Below are positions 48,142 to 60,177 of a stretch of 64,000 nt of DNA, in pieces (the first letter of the stretch is position 1; each line of letters starts with the position of its first letter). Source of the DNA: Gigaspora rosea (taxonomy: Eukaryota; Glomeromycota; Glomeromycetes; Diversisporales; Gigasporaceae). The stretch covers positions 447,415 to 511,414 of the forward strand of contig QKWP01000049.1 of the NCBI GenBank assembly GCA_003550325.1, read 5' to 3'. Position numbers and translations under genes: made by a program. The notes below the pieces were generated by a model, which saw only the letters and a program-made list of their open reading frames with translations, did not search any database and was not told the origin of the DNA.

Positions 48142-51100
48142 ATGCATAATATGATCAAAATAGCAACCCTAAATATAAAGGGTTTAAATAGCAAACAAAA
48201 ATTTCAAAAGACTATGACTTTGTTAAAATCTTATAAATGCAATTTAATTTTATTACAAAAAACCAACCTTTACGATCACTTGATTAGAAATTTTTGGCTC
48301 AGCAGTGGATGTATAGCTCGCACTGGACATCAAAAACGGCATTACTAGCAGGAAGAAAGGAGATTTGGTCCCTACAGATAGATGAGGAGGTCATTAATAT
48401 TGTAGCTGGGGATATGAATATGAATATTACTCTATATGAAGACAGAATCAGTCATGCAGCACCACATAATGATCCATCATGTAAACTTTTAAATTAGAAG
48501 ATGCACGAGTATGTGAATACGGCTGAGGTTATAGGGCTTAAACACTTTCTCACCTTTTATCAGAGAACACGTGGAAGCCGTTTAATGGCGACTCGCTTGG
48601 ACTATATATTTATAGACGCAAATCATGCTCAGTATTGTAAGGGAGTTGCCATGCGGTATAGTAATTCGGACCATTTATTTGTTGAATGCGAGTTGTGTTT
48701 TGCAAAGAACCTATCAAGAACTGCTTTTTGGAAGTTTGATAAGAGGTGTTGGTCGAACACAAGAATTAAAGAAGAGGTTAAGAAGAAATTACACAGTATC
48801 AAAGATGTGAATAAATAGGACTTTCATAAGTGTGTAGTTCAGTCAATCATTAGGCCATACAAACCACAGACGGCTCTGGAGAGTAAAATCCAAAAACTTC
48901 ATAAAAGGCTTTCAGAAATGAATAGAAAGATTTTATGCAGTGACATATATGAAGATTTATGGTTGGTTGCTGAAGATATACAACAACAACTGCAAGAGGT
49001 GCTATCTTTATTAGCCAAAAAATAGCAAACTAGATCGAAGGCTAATTGGGTAGAATATGGAGAAAGTCCACGAAGTATTTTTTTCATGCATTACAAGATT
49101 AGGGCTTCGTCGACACCTACCACAAAAATCAGAGACCCGAGTAAACCTCTAGAAGATCTGACCAACATATTGCAATATATTCATTACAACTTCGCACAAT
49201 TATATAAAACAGAGGAGTTTGATGTAGAAGCAGTGGATAGCTTAATCCAGGATATGCCATAGCTATCACTAGCTCAGAATATGTCCTTAGTAAAAAAGAT
49301 TTCAGAAGAGGAAATTCTGGGGTATTGATACTCTAGCCAACAATAAAGCCTCTGGAAATAATAGTCTTAGCTATGAGTTTTACAGGCTAGCAAAGGAGGA
49401 GGTTCTTCTGATACTTGTAAAATTGTTTAACATCGTATTGGAGTCAGGGGAAATGCCGTGTTCATGGAGTCAAATATCATTTTACTGATTCCTAAAAAAT
49501 ATGATAATCTTGAAGAAATAAGTAATTGGAGGCCGATTTCACTTATGAATTGTGACGTCAAAATATTTATGAAAATCATGGCAAATCGACTAAATGTAAT
49601 TTGTACTGATATTATTAGCCCGTATCAAAGAGGATTTGAGAACAAAAGACTAATACAAGAAGCAGCCATGGATGTACTAACAGTGTTAAGAAACCAAATA
49701 GATCAATCTAAATATCATTGGCTTCTTTTGGTGGATCAGCAAAAGGCCTATGAAAGGGTCAACTATGGGTATTTAAGAATGGTATTAAATAAGATGAACT
49801 TTGATGGAAAATTTGTTAATATCGTAAATGCATTATTTTCATCTCAACAAGCATACATCACAGACTCAGGTATGCTCTCAGAACCATTTAGGGTAGAAAG
49901 AGGGGTCCGTTAGAGAGACCTGTTGTCCCATTCTTGTTTACGCTAGCGATCGAACCTTTGTTGAGATGTCTATATGAGAGAGTTCACGGCATAGAGATCA
50001 AGAATTAATGCTTTAAAATTGCAGTGTATGTGGATGACTTGACCATAAGCATTGGGCCTCAAAGGGATTGGCTCAAGGTTTTGGAGATAATTAGGACATA
50101 TGAAGCTGCATTCAATGCTAGGGTGAATTGATTTAAGACAATGTTAATTCCACTTACAGCAATAGCACGGGAACATAACTTGACTAGTGAATGCAATTTT
50201 AGGAAAGTAACAAAGGACGAACCAATATCTATACTTGGTTATAAGGTAGATAGTAAGGGGAATCCAATAAAACGTTTATGGGAGGAATTGGCCCATAAGA
50301 TCAAAGATAAGGTCAATGCCATGGCAAATAGAAATTTGTCATTTAAAAGTAGAATATAGAGTTAATACTCTATCCAGATATATTTTTTATATCCAGATTT
50401 ATCTGGTTTTAGCATAGTATATATTATTTAAATCCGGATTTATTTATATCCGGATATAAAAACACTATGTCACATTATATCACATGACATAGTATATATC
50501 CGGATATATTAATCTGAATAGAGGTGTTAACTCTAGTAGAATATTAGCAGCAAAGTCTTTGTTTATCTTGAAAATATGGTATCTTGCATATCTCACCCTT
50601 CCTAAAAGAAAACAGCTGTATGTGCTTAATAACATGATCATAAATTGGGTGAAAAATATATCGAGGATGCTCCCACGATACTCAACCTTCCAACAAGAGT
50701 ATGATCAAGGAGGTTTGGCGGCCCCGATTTTGAAGGATATGTTGGATGCAAGATTGGTCTCAGTGTTGATAAAGCTGTTAATAGGTGATAGTTTTGGGGC
50801 AAAAGTAGAAAGAGCATTGTTCACTGAAAGTTTACAGAGTAAAAGGAACATAACAATTAAGGAGGCTCTAAATAGCAATTTAGCCACGACTAAGGGTTGG
50901 ACAGAAAGATGGAAATCATATATGCAGGCTTGGAATTGGTTGGAGGGATAAGTGCTAGGAGAAGGCAATGTACCTTGGGACCCTGGCGATTTTGAGATGA
51001 GATAGGAAGACAACATGGTAGTTTCTCAGTAAAAAAAGCCACAGAATACTTACGTGCCAAAGTCAACATCAATGTTAGCCAAACAGATCATGTAGGGTGG

Positions 51101-51568
51101 ATTAAGGAAAAATGGACTATTAACAGAAAGAAGGATGTGATGTGGAGGCTGAATTGTAGGGCACTTCCCCTAGAATATCGGCTACTGCATATCAGTTGGG
51201 AAGAAAATGGGGACTGTCCGGCATGCCCTGGAGAAATTCAATCCCTATTACACTTCGCATTAAAGTGTAGAATCAGTAGGATAATATGGTCCGAAGCTTA
51301 CAAACTCCTGGCTATTTCAAATAAGGATGGTCCTCCAAAATCATGGGATGAAATTTTCTCAGCCACGAATGTTAAAGCACCTGCCAAACGTAAAGCAGCT
51401 ATATGGCTGCATATCACATGTCTATATGAGATCTGGTGCTGGTATACCCAGGTCAAATGGGGGCAGAAAGGGATACCAGAAGCGACATTACCTGCTATAG
51501 TTCAGATGAGAATTAGCAAGGAGTTAAAGGTTCTAAAGGCCTACAAAAGGAGGGACGTAACAGTCTAG
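48142..51568 (+). pseudogene. LINE ORF2 (endonuclease, RT, zf-RVT), broken
   Basis: Begins 'MHNMIKIATLNIKGLNSKQK'. The catalytic motif reads LQKTN instead of LQETN, a Glu-to-Lys change in the AP endonuclease. About 70 codons are missing between 'KRHY' and 'VAGDMNMNI'. 'TRLDYIFIDANHAQY' and 'YSNSDHLFVEC' follow, with a stop after DVNK. RT: 'LLIPKKYDNLEEISNWRPIS', 'WLLLVDQQKAYERVNYGYL', and 'VYVDDLTISIG' (YVDD at 50,027-50,038). A MITE at 50,357-50,535 splits 'NLSFKSRI' from 'LAAKSLFILKIWYLAYL'. The zf-RVT end reads 'MMWRLNCRALPLEYRLLHIS', 'GDCPAC' and 'LLHFALKCR', stopping at 51,568. Confidence 0.9.
50357..50535. mobile_element. 179-bp hAT-type MITE inside LINE ORF2
   Basis: Ends TAGAGTTAATACTCTATCC and inverted TAGAGGTGTTAACTCTA, with an exact 8-bp target duplication GTAGAATA (50,349-50,356 and 50,536-50,543). 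The interior is made of ATCCGGAT/ATCCAGAT palindromic words. Excising one target copy restores the LINE reading frame. Confidence 0.95.
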
Positions 51569-51794
51569 AGAAGGTAACGAAGTACCTTCCTCTGAGCTCG
51601 TCTAGATAGGTTTTAGGGCAAATGGAAAGGACTTGGCCCCAGAATAGAGCTGTAAATAGGTCGATAAGTTTACTTTAGTTATAATATGATTTTGTATTAG
51701 TTGTTAGTTAGTAAATTATTAATAAAGTACGCCTACATGGCGTCCTCTACGGAGGTTAATATAAAAAAAAAAAAAAAAAAAAAAATGTTCTTTG

Positions 51795-51925
51795 AATGCT
51801 ATAATAAAAATAAGCCTCATTAATTCAACTTCGGATAAAAATTAGAACTTACCAAATCTCGATGAATAATTTTTATCGTCAGTCCAAAAGAGATATCTGA
51901 TAAGTTCAGTCCATCGATGTCTTCA
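51795..51925 (-). pseudogene. kinase pseudogene copy B, HRDL exon side
   Basis: Matches 14,936-15,075 of copy A: the intron and the start of the exon carrying the catalytic-loop 'IHRDL' before its donor. It is separated from the rest of the pseudogene by the LINE. Small deletions relative to copy A are visible. Confidence 0.7.
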
Positions 51926-51959
51926 TTATTTTTTTTTTTGTGAATAATCAAGTTGTAGC

Positions 51960-52207
51960 TAGGGATGCACCAGTCCTGCAAAAGACCAGTCCTGGGCCGG
52001 TCTTTGTAATGGACCGAGACTGGCCGGTCTAGGACCGGTCCCTTGGCTAAAATGTTACGTAGATCACAGGAGGATCATGTGACGTTTGTTTACATAATCT
52101 TATGAGGACGGTTTTTTGAAAGACTGGAACCGGGACTGTAAATACTATCGGCTATATAATCGGTCCTCTTAGGATCGGAACGAACGGACCAAACCGGTGC
52201 ATCCCTA
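51960..52207. mobile_element. hAT-type MITE, copy in duplication B
   Basis: Ends TAGGGATGCACCAGTCC and inverted GGACCAAACCGGTGCATCCC then TA. The 8 bp outside (GTTGTAGC, GTTGCAAC) agree at 6 of 8. The interior has GGACCGGTC-type palindromes. The orthologous copy in A is at 15,162-15,383. Confidence 0.85.
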
Positions 52208-52301
52208 GTTGCAACACCTGCATAAAATTTCCGTTTGGTGTTAAAGGTCATTTCATAATATTATTATTCTTATTTCATATGGGCGAAAATCTCCAATTTT
52301 A

Positions 52302-52567
52302 GTATGAATGATAACGTTAAATAAAATTTAAGCCAATCATCATCATCTATGTGATATTGCATGATTATTGAGAATAAAAGCGATTATTTAATCAAAAATT
52401 ATACGAATTGCTTGTGAATAGCTTATGAATTTTTGTATGAATGATAACGTTAAATAAAATTTGAGCCAATCATCATCATCTATGTGATATTGCATGATTA
52501 TTGCGAATAAAGCGATTATTTAATCAAAAATTATACGAATTGCTTGTGAATAGCTTATGAATTTTTG
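52302..52567. repeat. 133-bp tandem duplication (2 units), copy B only
   Basis: Units 52,302-52,434 and 52,435-52,567 both start GTATGAATGATAACGTTAAA and are nearly identical. Copy A has a single unit around 15,456-15,578, so the duplication arose after the segmental duplication. Confidence 0.9.
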
Positions 52568-52584
52568 TATGTATATGTTGTAAG

Positions 52585-52943
52585 GTCACGCAAATTGAGT
52601 TTTCGTTTTGCATTACATGGAATCTGAAAACTTGGGTCGGTCGATCAGGGTTTTTTTTTTTAGTTTATGTAAATTAAGTTAATTTTTCATTTTGCACAAC
52701 AAGGAATTAAAAAATTGGGTCGGCAGTTATATTTTTTCCGTCAGTCCTATCAGACAATCACGACAAATTAAGGTCTCCATCGGGTGATACCGGATGAGAA
52801 TAGCGGGAAAAAATAAAAAAAATAATGCCAAAAATCGAATAATTGGCACAATTGGGGTCTAAAAATAAAAATAAACCAAATTGACCAAATGGATCGGCGG
52901 CTAATAGGTAATACAAACGAAAAATAAATTTGCGTGGCCTAGG
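52585..52943. mobile_element. TA-flanked MITE, copy in duplication B
   Basis: Orthologue of 15,591-15,922, with left end AGGTCACGCAAATTGAG and right end AATTTGCGTGGCC next to TA. It has a small extra stretch (about 52,803-52,826) relative to copy A. Confidence 0.8.
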
Positions 52944-53112
52944 AGCATAAATACAATAATGATTAAAAAAGTAACACGTTTATTCATCAAAAGAAAAATA
53001 CATCTAAATGTTAAGAGGTTGCAATTTAATTAATTACGATAAACTTGGGCCTTTGACTGTACAATTTTTCAAAATTTGGGCTCTATATTTAATTTTTCAC
53101 ATCGGGCCCTTA

Positions 53113-53323
53113 GGCGAGACCAACTGGATTCTGTGTTTTAAATTACCCCAGAGTCCCTCCCCTCTCCCTCATAGTAATAAAAATTTAGATAAATATACAT
53201 AGGGCTATGGTAAGTTTCGGAAATTTTATACAGTCACGGAACAATTTGGAAAAAATTTTACTATATGACCCCCCGGAGGGGAGAGGGGGGTAATGTAAAA
53301 CACAGAATCCAGTTGGTCTCGCC
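53113..53323. mobile_element. Harbinger-like MITE with exact TTA duplication and empty site
   Basis: Ends GGCGAGACCAACTGGATTCT and its exact complement AGAATCCAGTTGGTCTCGCC, flanked by TTA on both sides (53,110-53,112 and 53,324-53,326). Copy A at about 16,097-16,105 reads CCCTTATATG with one TTA, a precise empty site. 211 bp. A 3-bp TWA duplication suggests PIF/Harbinger. A fragment of the family is at 34,245-34,371. Confidence 0.93.
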
Positions 53324-54499
53324 TTATATGTAATTATTTTATTTTTCGGTCCCTTATATGTAATTTCCCCTAAAAATATAGGTTAAATCCAATTTGAAAA
53401 GATCAATAAATTACATTATCCTACACCTCTGATTTTGACAACTTAGAGCGTTAAAACAAAGCATAACTTGTATTATGTGTGCGTCAAATATATTTGTGCT
53501 GATATGACATAACTTAGATTAATTGTGAACAAACAATTACGATAAAGAATGAATATCGTAGTATAATGTGCACATGTTATACCTAGTTTGTTTATCTTTA
53601 TGCAGTGCGTTATTCTGAATACAGGCTCAAAAAAAAAAAATCAAATTTACTTACGTAAGATTTACTCTGAAGTCATGTCGGAGAAAGCATGTGAGTTATT
53701 TCATTATTAAGTTTTTAACTTTATAAAATTCAGGCCTACCGAATTATTGATTGTAGAGGCAATTAATTGCAATTATTTGAACTCTTAATCAATTAATTGC
53801 AATTTTTGCTATGATTGTAAAAGCGACAATTTATTGTAATAATGTATTTGAATACGATCAACTTTTTTTTAGTTATAACTAGGCACTTGAGTTATTTAAA
53901 GGGAGTTTGAAAAGAATGTATCGAATATTTAATTACAATTAGATACTTTATTAAAAAATTAATGTTAATATAATTCAATATAATAAGCATTAAAAATTTT
54001 TGAGAGCGTTAATAATTTAAATTAAATTTAAATTCGAATTTTAAACATTGATACTAAGTAACAAAATGACGAATAAGATAAATATTGGGACAGCGTGAAC
54101 ACTAGAAGCCTCACAATATGCGTATGCTTCAGCCATATCTGATATAACATTTCCGTTACTACCAATTGTTTGCTTTGCGTGTCCCATATAAACAATCATA
54201 TGTAGCATTGATTTTCTTTTGTTTGTTTTATCTTTGTTACTAATTAGTAATAGTTACAGGGAATCTATAAAAAAAATAAATTTCATACTGCATTATGTTT
54301 TCCTTTAAATAATATACTATTAAATATCTTTTCAAATTTGATTCCGTCGACTTCATTGATTTATTACACGTAATGACTATGAAAATGGGGTTTGTAGGTC
54401 TAGGTTTTATTTTGACTTAAACGTCGTGATTTGTTTTTTTTTTCCAATAGACTGAGAACGTTTTTAGCGATCTAATTGATCGGAAATGACATCATTGTT

Positions 54500-54716
54500 A
54501 AGGTCACGCAAAGTTGATATTTCGTTTTCATTGCATAGATTTCAAAATTCGGAACGGATGGACGGATTTTTTTTTTTTTTTAATTTACTGCAAATAGAAT
54601 AATGTTCACATTTAGTTTATACAAGGTTAATTTTTCATTTTGCACAACAATGAATCAAAGAATCAAAAAATTGGGCCGGCAGTCATAAAACGACAAATCA
54701 ACTTTGCGTGGCCTAA
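54500..54716. mobile_element. TA-flanked MITE, diverged short copy
   Basis: Left end AGGTCACGCAAAGTTGATAT and right end AATCAACTTTGCGTGGCC, each next to TA. Shares its left ~135 bp, in reverse complement, with 17,925-18,062. It lies in the 2.57-kb block unique to copy B. Confidence 0.8.
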
Positions 54717-54960
54717 CAGCATTTATGACTTAGATAAGATGAAACATGCCTATATACATACTTACGAGTTTTAAAATTTATTAAAACTATTGGTGTTTCA
54801 CTGCAGAATACACTTTAAATTAAAGTCCTCCGTTTCACACCGGGCAATTACTTTTATGCTTACGGATTAGTTAATGACAACATATTCATCAGTTTCCGGT
54901 TTGGAGTGACTGGGTGTCACGTAGTTACTTAATTATAACATTATAATATTATACTTGTTA

Positions 54961-55035
54961 TTGCGGCATTACGGCATTACGGAATTGCGGCATTGCGGCA
55001 CTATGACATTACGGCATAGAATTTTTACGGCAATT
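54961..55035. repeat. GGCATTACG minisatellite patch
   Basis: Repeats of GGCATTACG, GGAATTGCG and GGCATTGCG. It is the complement of the motif at 19,689-19,770. Confidence 0.7.
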
Positions 55036-56396
55036 AGATGCTACTAGTAGTTAGGCACGTCCTTACGTCCGTGCTATAGTAATTATACAAAAAAAAGTAT
55101 CAACAATAATCAATAGATTTTGGATCAAAATTATACTTTTTGTATGCAGTTATTTTGTCTAATATACAGGACACAAAAAATAACTTTTTTTTTATTGAGT
55201 GACATACAATTATAGACATAAAAATCCTAACTATGAATATTTGATCCAATTTGAAATGCAGTAAATGGAGCAGTTTGTAGGAACGTAGTAATATTAGATT
55301 GTTCGAACTATAATGGGGTACATATAAATCACATGATGGTCATGAACACGAAGAGGACTTGATTGCATAGTTGGCGACGTTTAAATCTACATTACTAAAG
55401 TTATCGAAGTATATAACAATAAAGCATTAAAAATATCGTAATTCAATACAAAGGTAAAATGGCGTATTTAGTAATTAACTAAGAGGCAAAAATTGTGATG
55501 TATGAAGAAATATGAGTACCATATTCATATTAATATGCTGCAACAGCTTCTCTTCGTTCTTGACTTGTGGCTCTATGGCGTGTCATGTGCAATGGAATAT
55601 TTTTGTGCATTTTCGTTATTAATTTTGAAAGTTGTAAGCTTAAAAAAAAATTTCGTGACTTTATAATTTTCTAAAATTTAGTAGGTTTGATTAAAAATTG
55701 TAAACTCGATTACAAACATCATATAAATATATATTATAATATATATTAACTACACGAACAATGCTCATAGTATATAGTTATATATTGACTGCGCTCATAG
55801 TGAATGAAAATTTAATATAAGAGGCACCTTTCGGTTTTGACAAAAAAAAATATTCCTCGTACAATTTTATTATATATCGCAGACAAAAAAACTATCTTTG
55901 GCAACGTATAAATTTAAAGGTTGTATTAATAATATGTATGAGTATTTTTAATCTAATAAACTCGTATTGTCATACTGGTCTTAAAGATAATACAAATTAT
56001 AATGCGTAGTATTATCTGCAAGGTCTCTATTATGTCAATTATGGAACCTCCTACTGTTAAGTAAATTTTAATTTTGTAATGCGGCAAGATAAAAAATTCT
56101 AACGGTTTTGTTTTAACTCACGGCATATGTAGATCACATGATGTAGATCAACTGATGATCCTTATCACGGTACCAAAATTCGACCAATCAGATTGACAGA
56201 CACTTGTACACAGATTTCCTTCTTTTTTCAAAATTCGCTTTAGTTAACTTTTGTAATAATAATGATTTTCAAAGATTTCCTGGAGATTACTTATTCTACT
56301 AGAAACACCAGACAAAGTTAAAAGGTAAAATTTTAGTAGCCTAATTTTAAAATTTAAATAAATTTTAAAGGCTTTCGCTAAAAGTTAAATTGTAGA
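55036..56396. other. no gene seen upstream of the transposase fragment
   Basis: A+T-rich sequence with no recognised frame. It may hold the 5' part of the Tc1/mariner-like element, but I could not find a matching pair of inverted ends. Confidence 0.4.
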
Positions 56397-56826
56397 ATGC
56401 CTCGAGCATACAGTGAGGATTTGAAATGGCGTATAATATATCTTCTATACGATGGTTATTTTAAAAAACAGATTGGAGAACTTCTGTACAAGTTTACTGT
56501 AATAAATAAAGTATTTCGTTTGTATAAAAAATGGGGGACTGTAATTAATCCTTGGAGGCAAATACCTAGACGACGCAAAACTTTCAATCGCGATGATATG
56601 AATGTATGTATAAATTTTATTTATTTTTTAATTTTTTATTTAGTTATATTTTTTATATTTACAATAAATTTTGTAAATAGATATTATGAGGTATTATTAA
56701 AGAGAATTCTGATTGGTATCTTGATGAGATCGTTCAAGAAATGGAAGTTCGAAGTGATAAACATGTTTCAGTTTCAACTCTTTGGAGATCATTAATTTAA
56801 TGTGGAACTACACGAAAGAAGGTTAA
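56397..56826 (+). pseudogene. Tc1/mariner-type transposase, N-terminal fragment
   Basis: Starts 'MPRAYSEDLKWRIIYLLYDG' and continues through a helix-turn-helix ('KQIGELLY', 'VFRLYKKWGTVINPWRQI', 'RRRKTFNRDDMN'), the paired-like DNA-binding part of an AMF Tc1-like transposase. An intron at 56,604-56,680 (GTATGT...AAATAG) joins to 'GIIKENSDWYLDEIVQEMEV' and 'VSVSTLWRSLI', then 'CGTTRKK'. Two codons that should be sense read as stops (ILTGAGGT, and TAA before CGTTRKK). The DDE catalytic domain is absent, so only the DNA-binding end survives. Confidence 0.75.
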
Positions 56827-57189
56827 TTTTTTTTATTTGATTATTTATTTATATAAATTCTGATTAATGTTCTGATTTCCTCCGATTTCCCGATTTTCTC
56901 ATTTACACATATACGATCAAATCAACCTGATCACACCTTTTTGAAAATAGTTGTAATTCTACCACTGGTAAAATGCAATAATTTCCGTAATTCAGTAATT
57001 CTACCACCAACTATAATTGGCACTCAGCGATATAGGTGACAATCGATTGCAGGATAATTAAACTTATTGTAATCGATTGGCAGCAAGCTGATGATTAGAA
57101 GCGATTAATTCATCTATCAATTACTATCGATTTTTCTTAATCGATTGCAATCGCCTAGGATATTGCTGTACTAGTAAAAGAATTCTATA

Positions 57190-58167
57190 CAGAATGAAAA
57201 ACAAATAACGGCTGTGTATTTTGAACTGTTTAGTGAAGTATCCACCAACTTCAAAAAAATACATCAACTATCATTATTGTTAGTTTAATCTTGCAAAAAA
57301 ATTCGGATGGGTCGATTTGACCCTTCAAATGATGTGAAGACCATTGCTGCGATCCAGAATATCCAAAGTGTATGTAAATAAAACCAATTATTTTTATTTA
57401 TGTTGATAATAGTTTAAATTATTTACATATTTATCTTAATAGTGATCCTCCAATGAAAATAAATTATTATCTGCCATTGGGAATTACATTTCTAAAGCCA
57501 CAGAAGAGGAATTATTAATTGATAATCCTCTTTATTCAGGGATCATTGATACTGAAAATATTGAGACTCAAAAACCAACGTTGTTGCAGACAATTCAAAA
57601 GTTAGATGAATGGAATGAAGTAAAAACAATCAGCATACCCAAAAAAGAAATGCCGATTAGTCTGCAAACAATTAAGTCTTGAGTTGAAGAGAGTGAAGAT
57701 GAAGTAGAATAGTGTAGCAAACAAATAATTTGTGCCTCAAGCGAATATGGGATAACAAATATTATCAAGAACGATCTGTTCTTGTCAATGAAGCTACATT
57801 TACCCACGATATCCTGCCATCTTTACTCAGTTTTATTTCTCCTGGTTATTTTAAGCGCTGGGACCAAGCCCAAAGTATCTCAGCAAAAGATCGACGGGCA
57901 AGAAAATTTGGTGATAAAATTGGAACTATCACCAGAGATGGAAACCAATTTGAAATCCTTTTTGTAGAAGTCTCGTATGGGCCATTCCACCCTGATCCTG
58001 AACTCCACATAAGCAAAGATAATATCAAATTGGGTAAACTGGGTAAAGACTCAATTGATAGAATAGGAAAACTCTTAAATACAGATGAATTAGATGTACT
58101 ACTATTTACAGCGCACAACTTATTACACATATCGGCTGATTTGTTTGACCCCAAAATCGACCAATAA
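57190..58167 (+). pseudogene. AMF-family nuclease-like gene, copy B
   Basis: Duplicate of 20,168-21,064. An N-terminal piece ('FDPSNDVKTIAA'), an intron at about 57,370-57,442 with a damaged acceptor region, 'NENKLLSAIGNYISKATEEE', two in-frame stops near 57,680-57,712, and a one-base frame change near 57,735 precede a clean 3' frame from 57,730 ('RIWDNKYYQERSVLVNEATF', 'YFKRWDQAQSISAKDRRARK', 'GNQFEILFVEVSYGPFHPDP', 'GKDSIDRIGKLLNTDELDVL') ending TAA at 58,165-58,167. The 'KDRRxRKxxD...FVEVS' spacing resembles the PD-(D/E)XK-like core; catalysis is unproven. The last ~25 residues differ from copy A, whose homology stops at 21,064. Confidence 0.65.
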
Positions 58168-58779
58168 TAATTGATGATTATTAAAAAATTTGTTACACAG
58201 TGAATTTTCATATGTAAACCTTTTTAAATAAACTTAGTATTCATAATTAAATATGTAAAAATTTACCATATCTTTGTATTTAATTATATGCCAAAAGTTT
58301 AAAAGCCCATTTTTTGAAAGCCGGCTTCTTTGATATGTTAAACTGGTTTAAAAGTAGTATGTTATGCAAACTGTTATAAACTATAAAGTAACATGCTTTG
58401 GAGCAACCAAATTAAAATTAGTGTATGTATATTAATCTGATTGAGACCCGAAGCAAATAAGTATTTGTTATAATGACTGCAGAAATGTCAGTTCTCGAAT
58501 TTCATTGGTTCTTCTGTCAAACATTCTTTGGTAAGCTTCGAAATTTAAGTAATTTAAGTTTTTAATGTAAAAGAACACATCATAATGATATTAATAAAAT
58601 TAAATTATATTTAAACTAGATATGATTAAATAATCACATATTTACTATAAGTAACCTGTCATAGCAGAGAATCTACAGCTTTAATCAGAATAAAATAAAG
58701 ATTAAAATGAAACTGAATTAGTAAAATTTTCACGACTTTACGATTTAATATAATTTTATTTCCGAAGTACTACTCCAAA
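58168..58779. other. no gene recognised
   Basis: A+T-rich intergenic sequence right of the segmental duplication. Nothing is supported. Confidence 0.5.
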
Positions 58780-59178
58780 CATGAAGTTATATATTGAAAT
58801 ATACAATTATCACCAAAAAATAAATATTTTATTATTTATGTTTTGCATTACCGTACAATGTATCGTAAACTTCAAAATAAAATTGGGTTGGTATTATTTT
58901 ATGGATGTGTAATGAAGTTACATATTGGAATATAAATTATAACCAAAAATATACATTTTTTTCATTTATATTTCGCATTATTATATCGTACGTTGTATAC
59001 TTCCAAATTATACTTCCAAACAAAATTTCTTTATATTTTATTTTATGGATGTGCAATGAAGTTATATATTGAAATATACAATTATCACAAAAAAATATAC
59101 ATTTATTTATTTATGTTTCGCATTGTATACCAGGTACTGTTAAACCTCTAAATAAAATTGTGTTGATGCTTATTTTAT
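58780..59178. repeat. ~135-bp tandem repeat, three units
   Basis: Units start at about 58,780, 58,911 and 59,055 with ATGAAGTTATATATTGAAAT (or a close variant) and contain 'TTTATGTTTCGCATT' and 'AAATAAAATT' blocks followed by TTATTTTATGGATGTG. Confidence 0.85.
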
Positions 59179-60177
59179 GCAAAAGTTCGCGGGAGATTAT
59201 CTTTAGGATGCAACAGATAGTCTCATATACCAAATTTAAGTTTCCAATAGTTATCATATTTTAAAATCCACTCCTATTTGCGCTTTATAAAAAAAATGGT
59301 TATAAATTCACTATATGTATATTACACTGAAATAGGGGTTTGTTATGATTTGTTTAAATTGTTGATCAATTACTTCCTAATAGATGTTCGCATCGTTTTT
59401 CAACTTATGTGTCATTAAAATCTGTATCCATATACCGATTAATAAAAAAAATTAAAAAGAGCAAAGATTTAAAAAAAAACAAACAATAAAATAATGCAAA
59501 AATCATTACATGCTTGCTTAAAATACTAAATACATGCCAAATTTGCATGATCAAACGAATATATTCAAATATTAATGTACCTTTTAGTAACGCAATTAGG
59601 AATTTTCGTATTCATCATGTAAAACGCATCCACACTTTCTTAGGTAAGTGAACTTTTTTGCAAGAGTATAACTTATACAGCCAATTTGTTTTTGATCACA
59701 ATTCAAATTCTGCGAATTTCTGCACAAAAATTTTCTATTCTGCGAAAAAACCCAATTAATAATGTATTGAAACTTCCCAACAAACCATGATCGTGTTTTA
59801 TGCTAACTGATTATCTATTGCTCCGAAACTTACAAATAAATAAGCATTAAGAGAATTAAGTTTTAGTAAAAAAATTTTGTGGAATTTTCTATATATAACA
59901 CCTGAGAGTTTGGCGGTCAACTATCTAAATTTCGCGTCTATCTGCGATAAAATCCGATTTCTGCAAAATACTCCTCAATTCTGCGGTATTTTGCATTTTG
60001 CAGAAAATCATCGTCCCTGGTTCCCATCTATTATGTTTAAATATGATGCGAAGAATTTAAGCACTGACCACCCATTATTTGAACGTTTTTTTACATTAAG
60101 GTCTGAATTTTTTAAATTTTGTATTATTAAACATAAGAATTTCCATCCACAAACTTCCTTTTGTTGAATATCTCTAG
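59179..60177. other. no gene; possible old hAT-like remnant
   Basis: Scattered 'TTCTGCGAA' and 'TTTCTGCA' words near 59,710-60,010 and a terminal-looking 'CATCGTCCCTGG' at about 60,007-60,019 hint at a decayed element. No pairing left end was found. Confidence 0.3.

Larger units (their letters stand above)
42596..51781 (+). mobile_element. second LINE of the same family, with nested hAT and MITE
   Basis: The insertion interrupts the kinase pseudogene exactly at AAAATGTTCTTTG, which is duplicated at 42,583-42,595 and 51,782-51,794; copy A (about 14,923-14,935) has a single copy, proving the insertion. Removing the nested hAT (44,136-47,869) and MITE (50,357-50,535) leaves about 5.26 kb, the size of the LINE at 23.7-29.0 kb. 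The 5' UTR is about 155 bp. The 3' end has AATAAAG, hairpins CGCC/GGCG and CCTC/GAGG (51,730-51,755), and a 23-A tail. ORFs carry multiple stops and frame changes. Confidence 0.95.
41093..58089 (+). repeat. segmental duplication, copy B (~17 kb)
   Basis: Direct-orientation copy of 13,318-21,064, expanded by later insertions: a LINE (42,596-51,781), a 133-bp tandem duplication (52,302-52,567), a Harbinger-like MITE (53,113-53,323) and a 2.57-kb block (54,419-56,985) that sits where copy A has adjacent bases at 19,937/19,938. It lacks 17,001-19,803 of copy A, including the tectonin-like fragments. It also has a ~95-bp deletion in the kinase pseudogene relative to A. Conservation is high enough that the duplication is not ancient. 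Confidence 0.9.
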
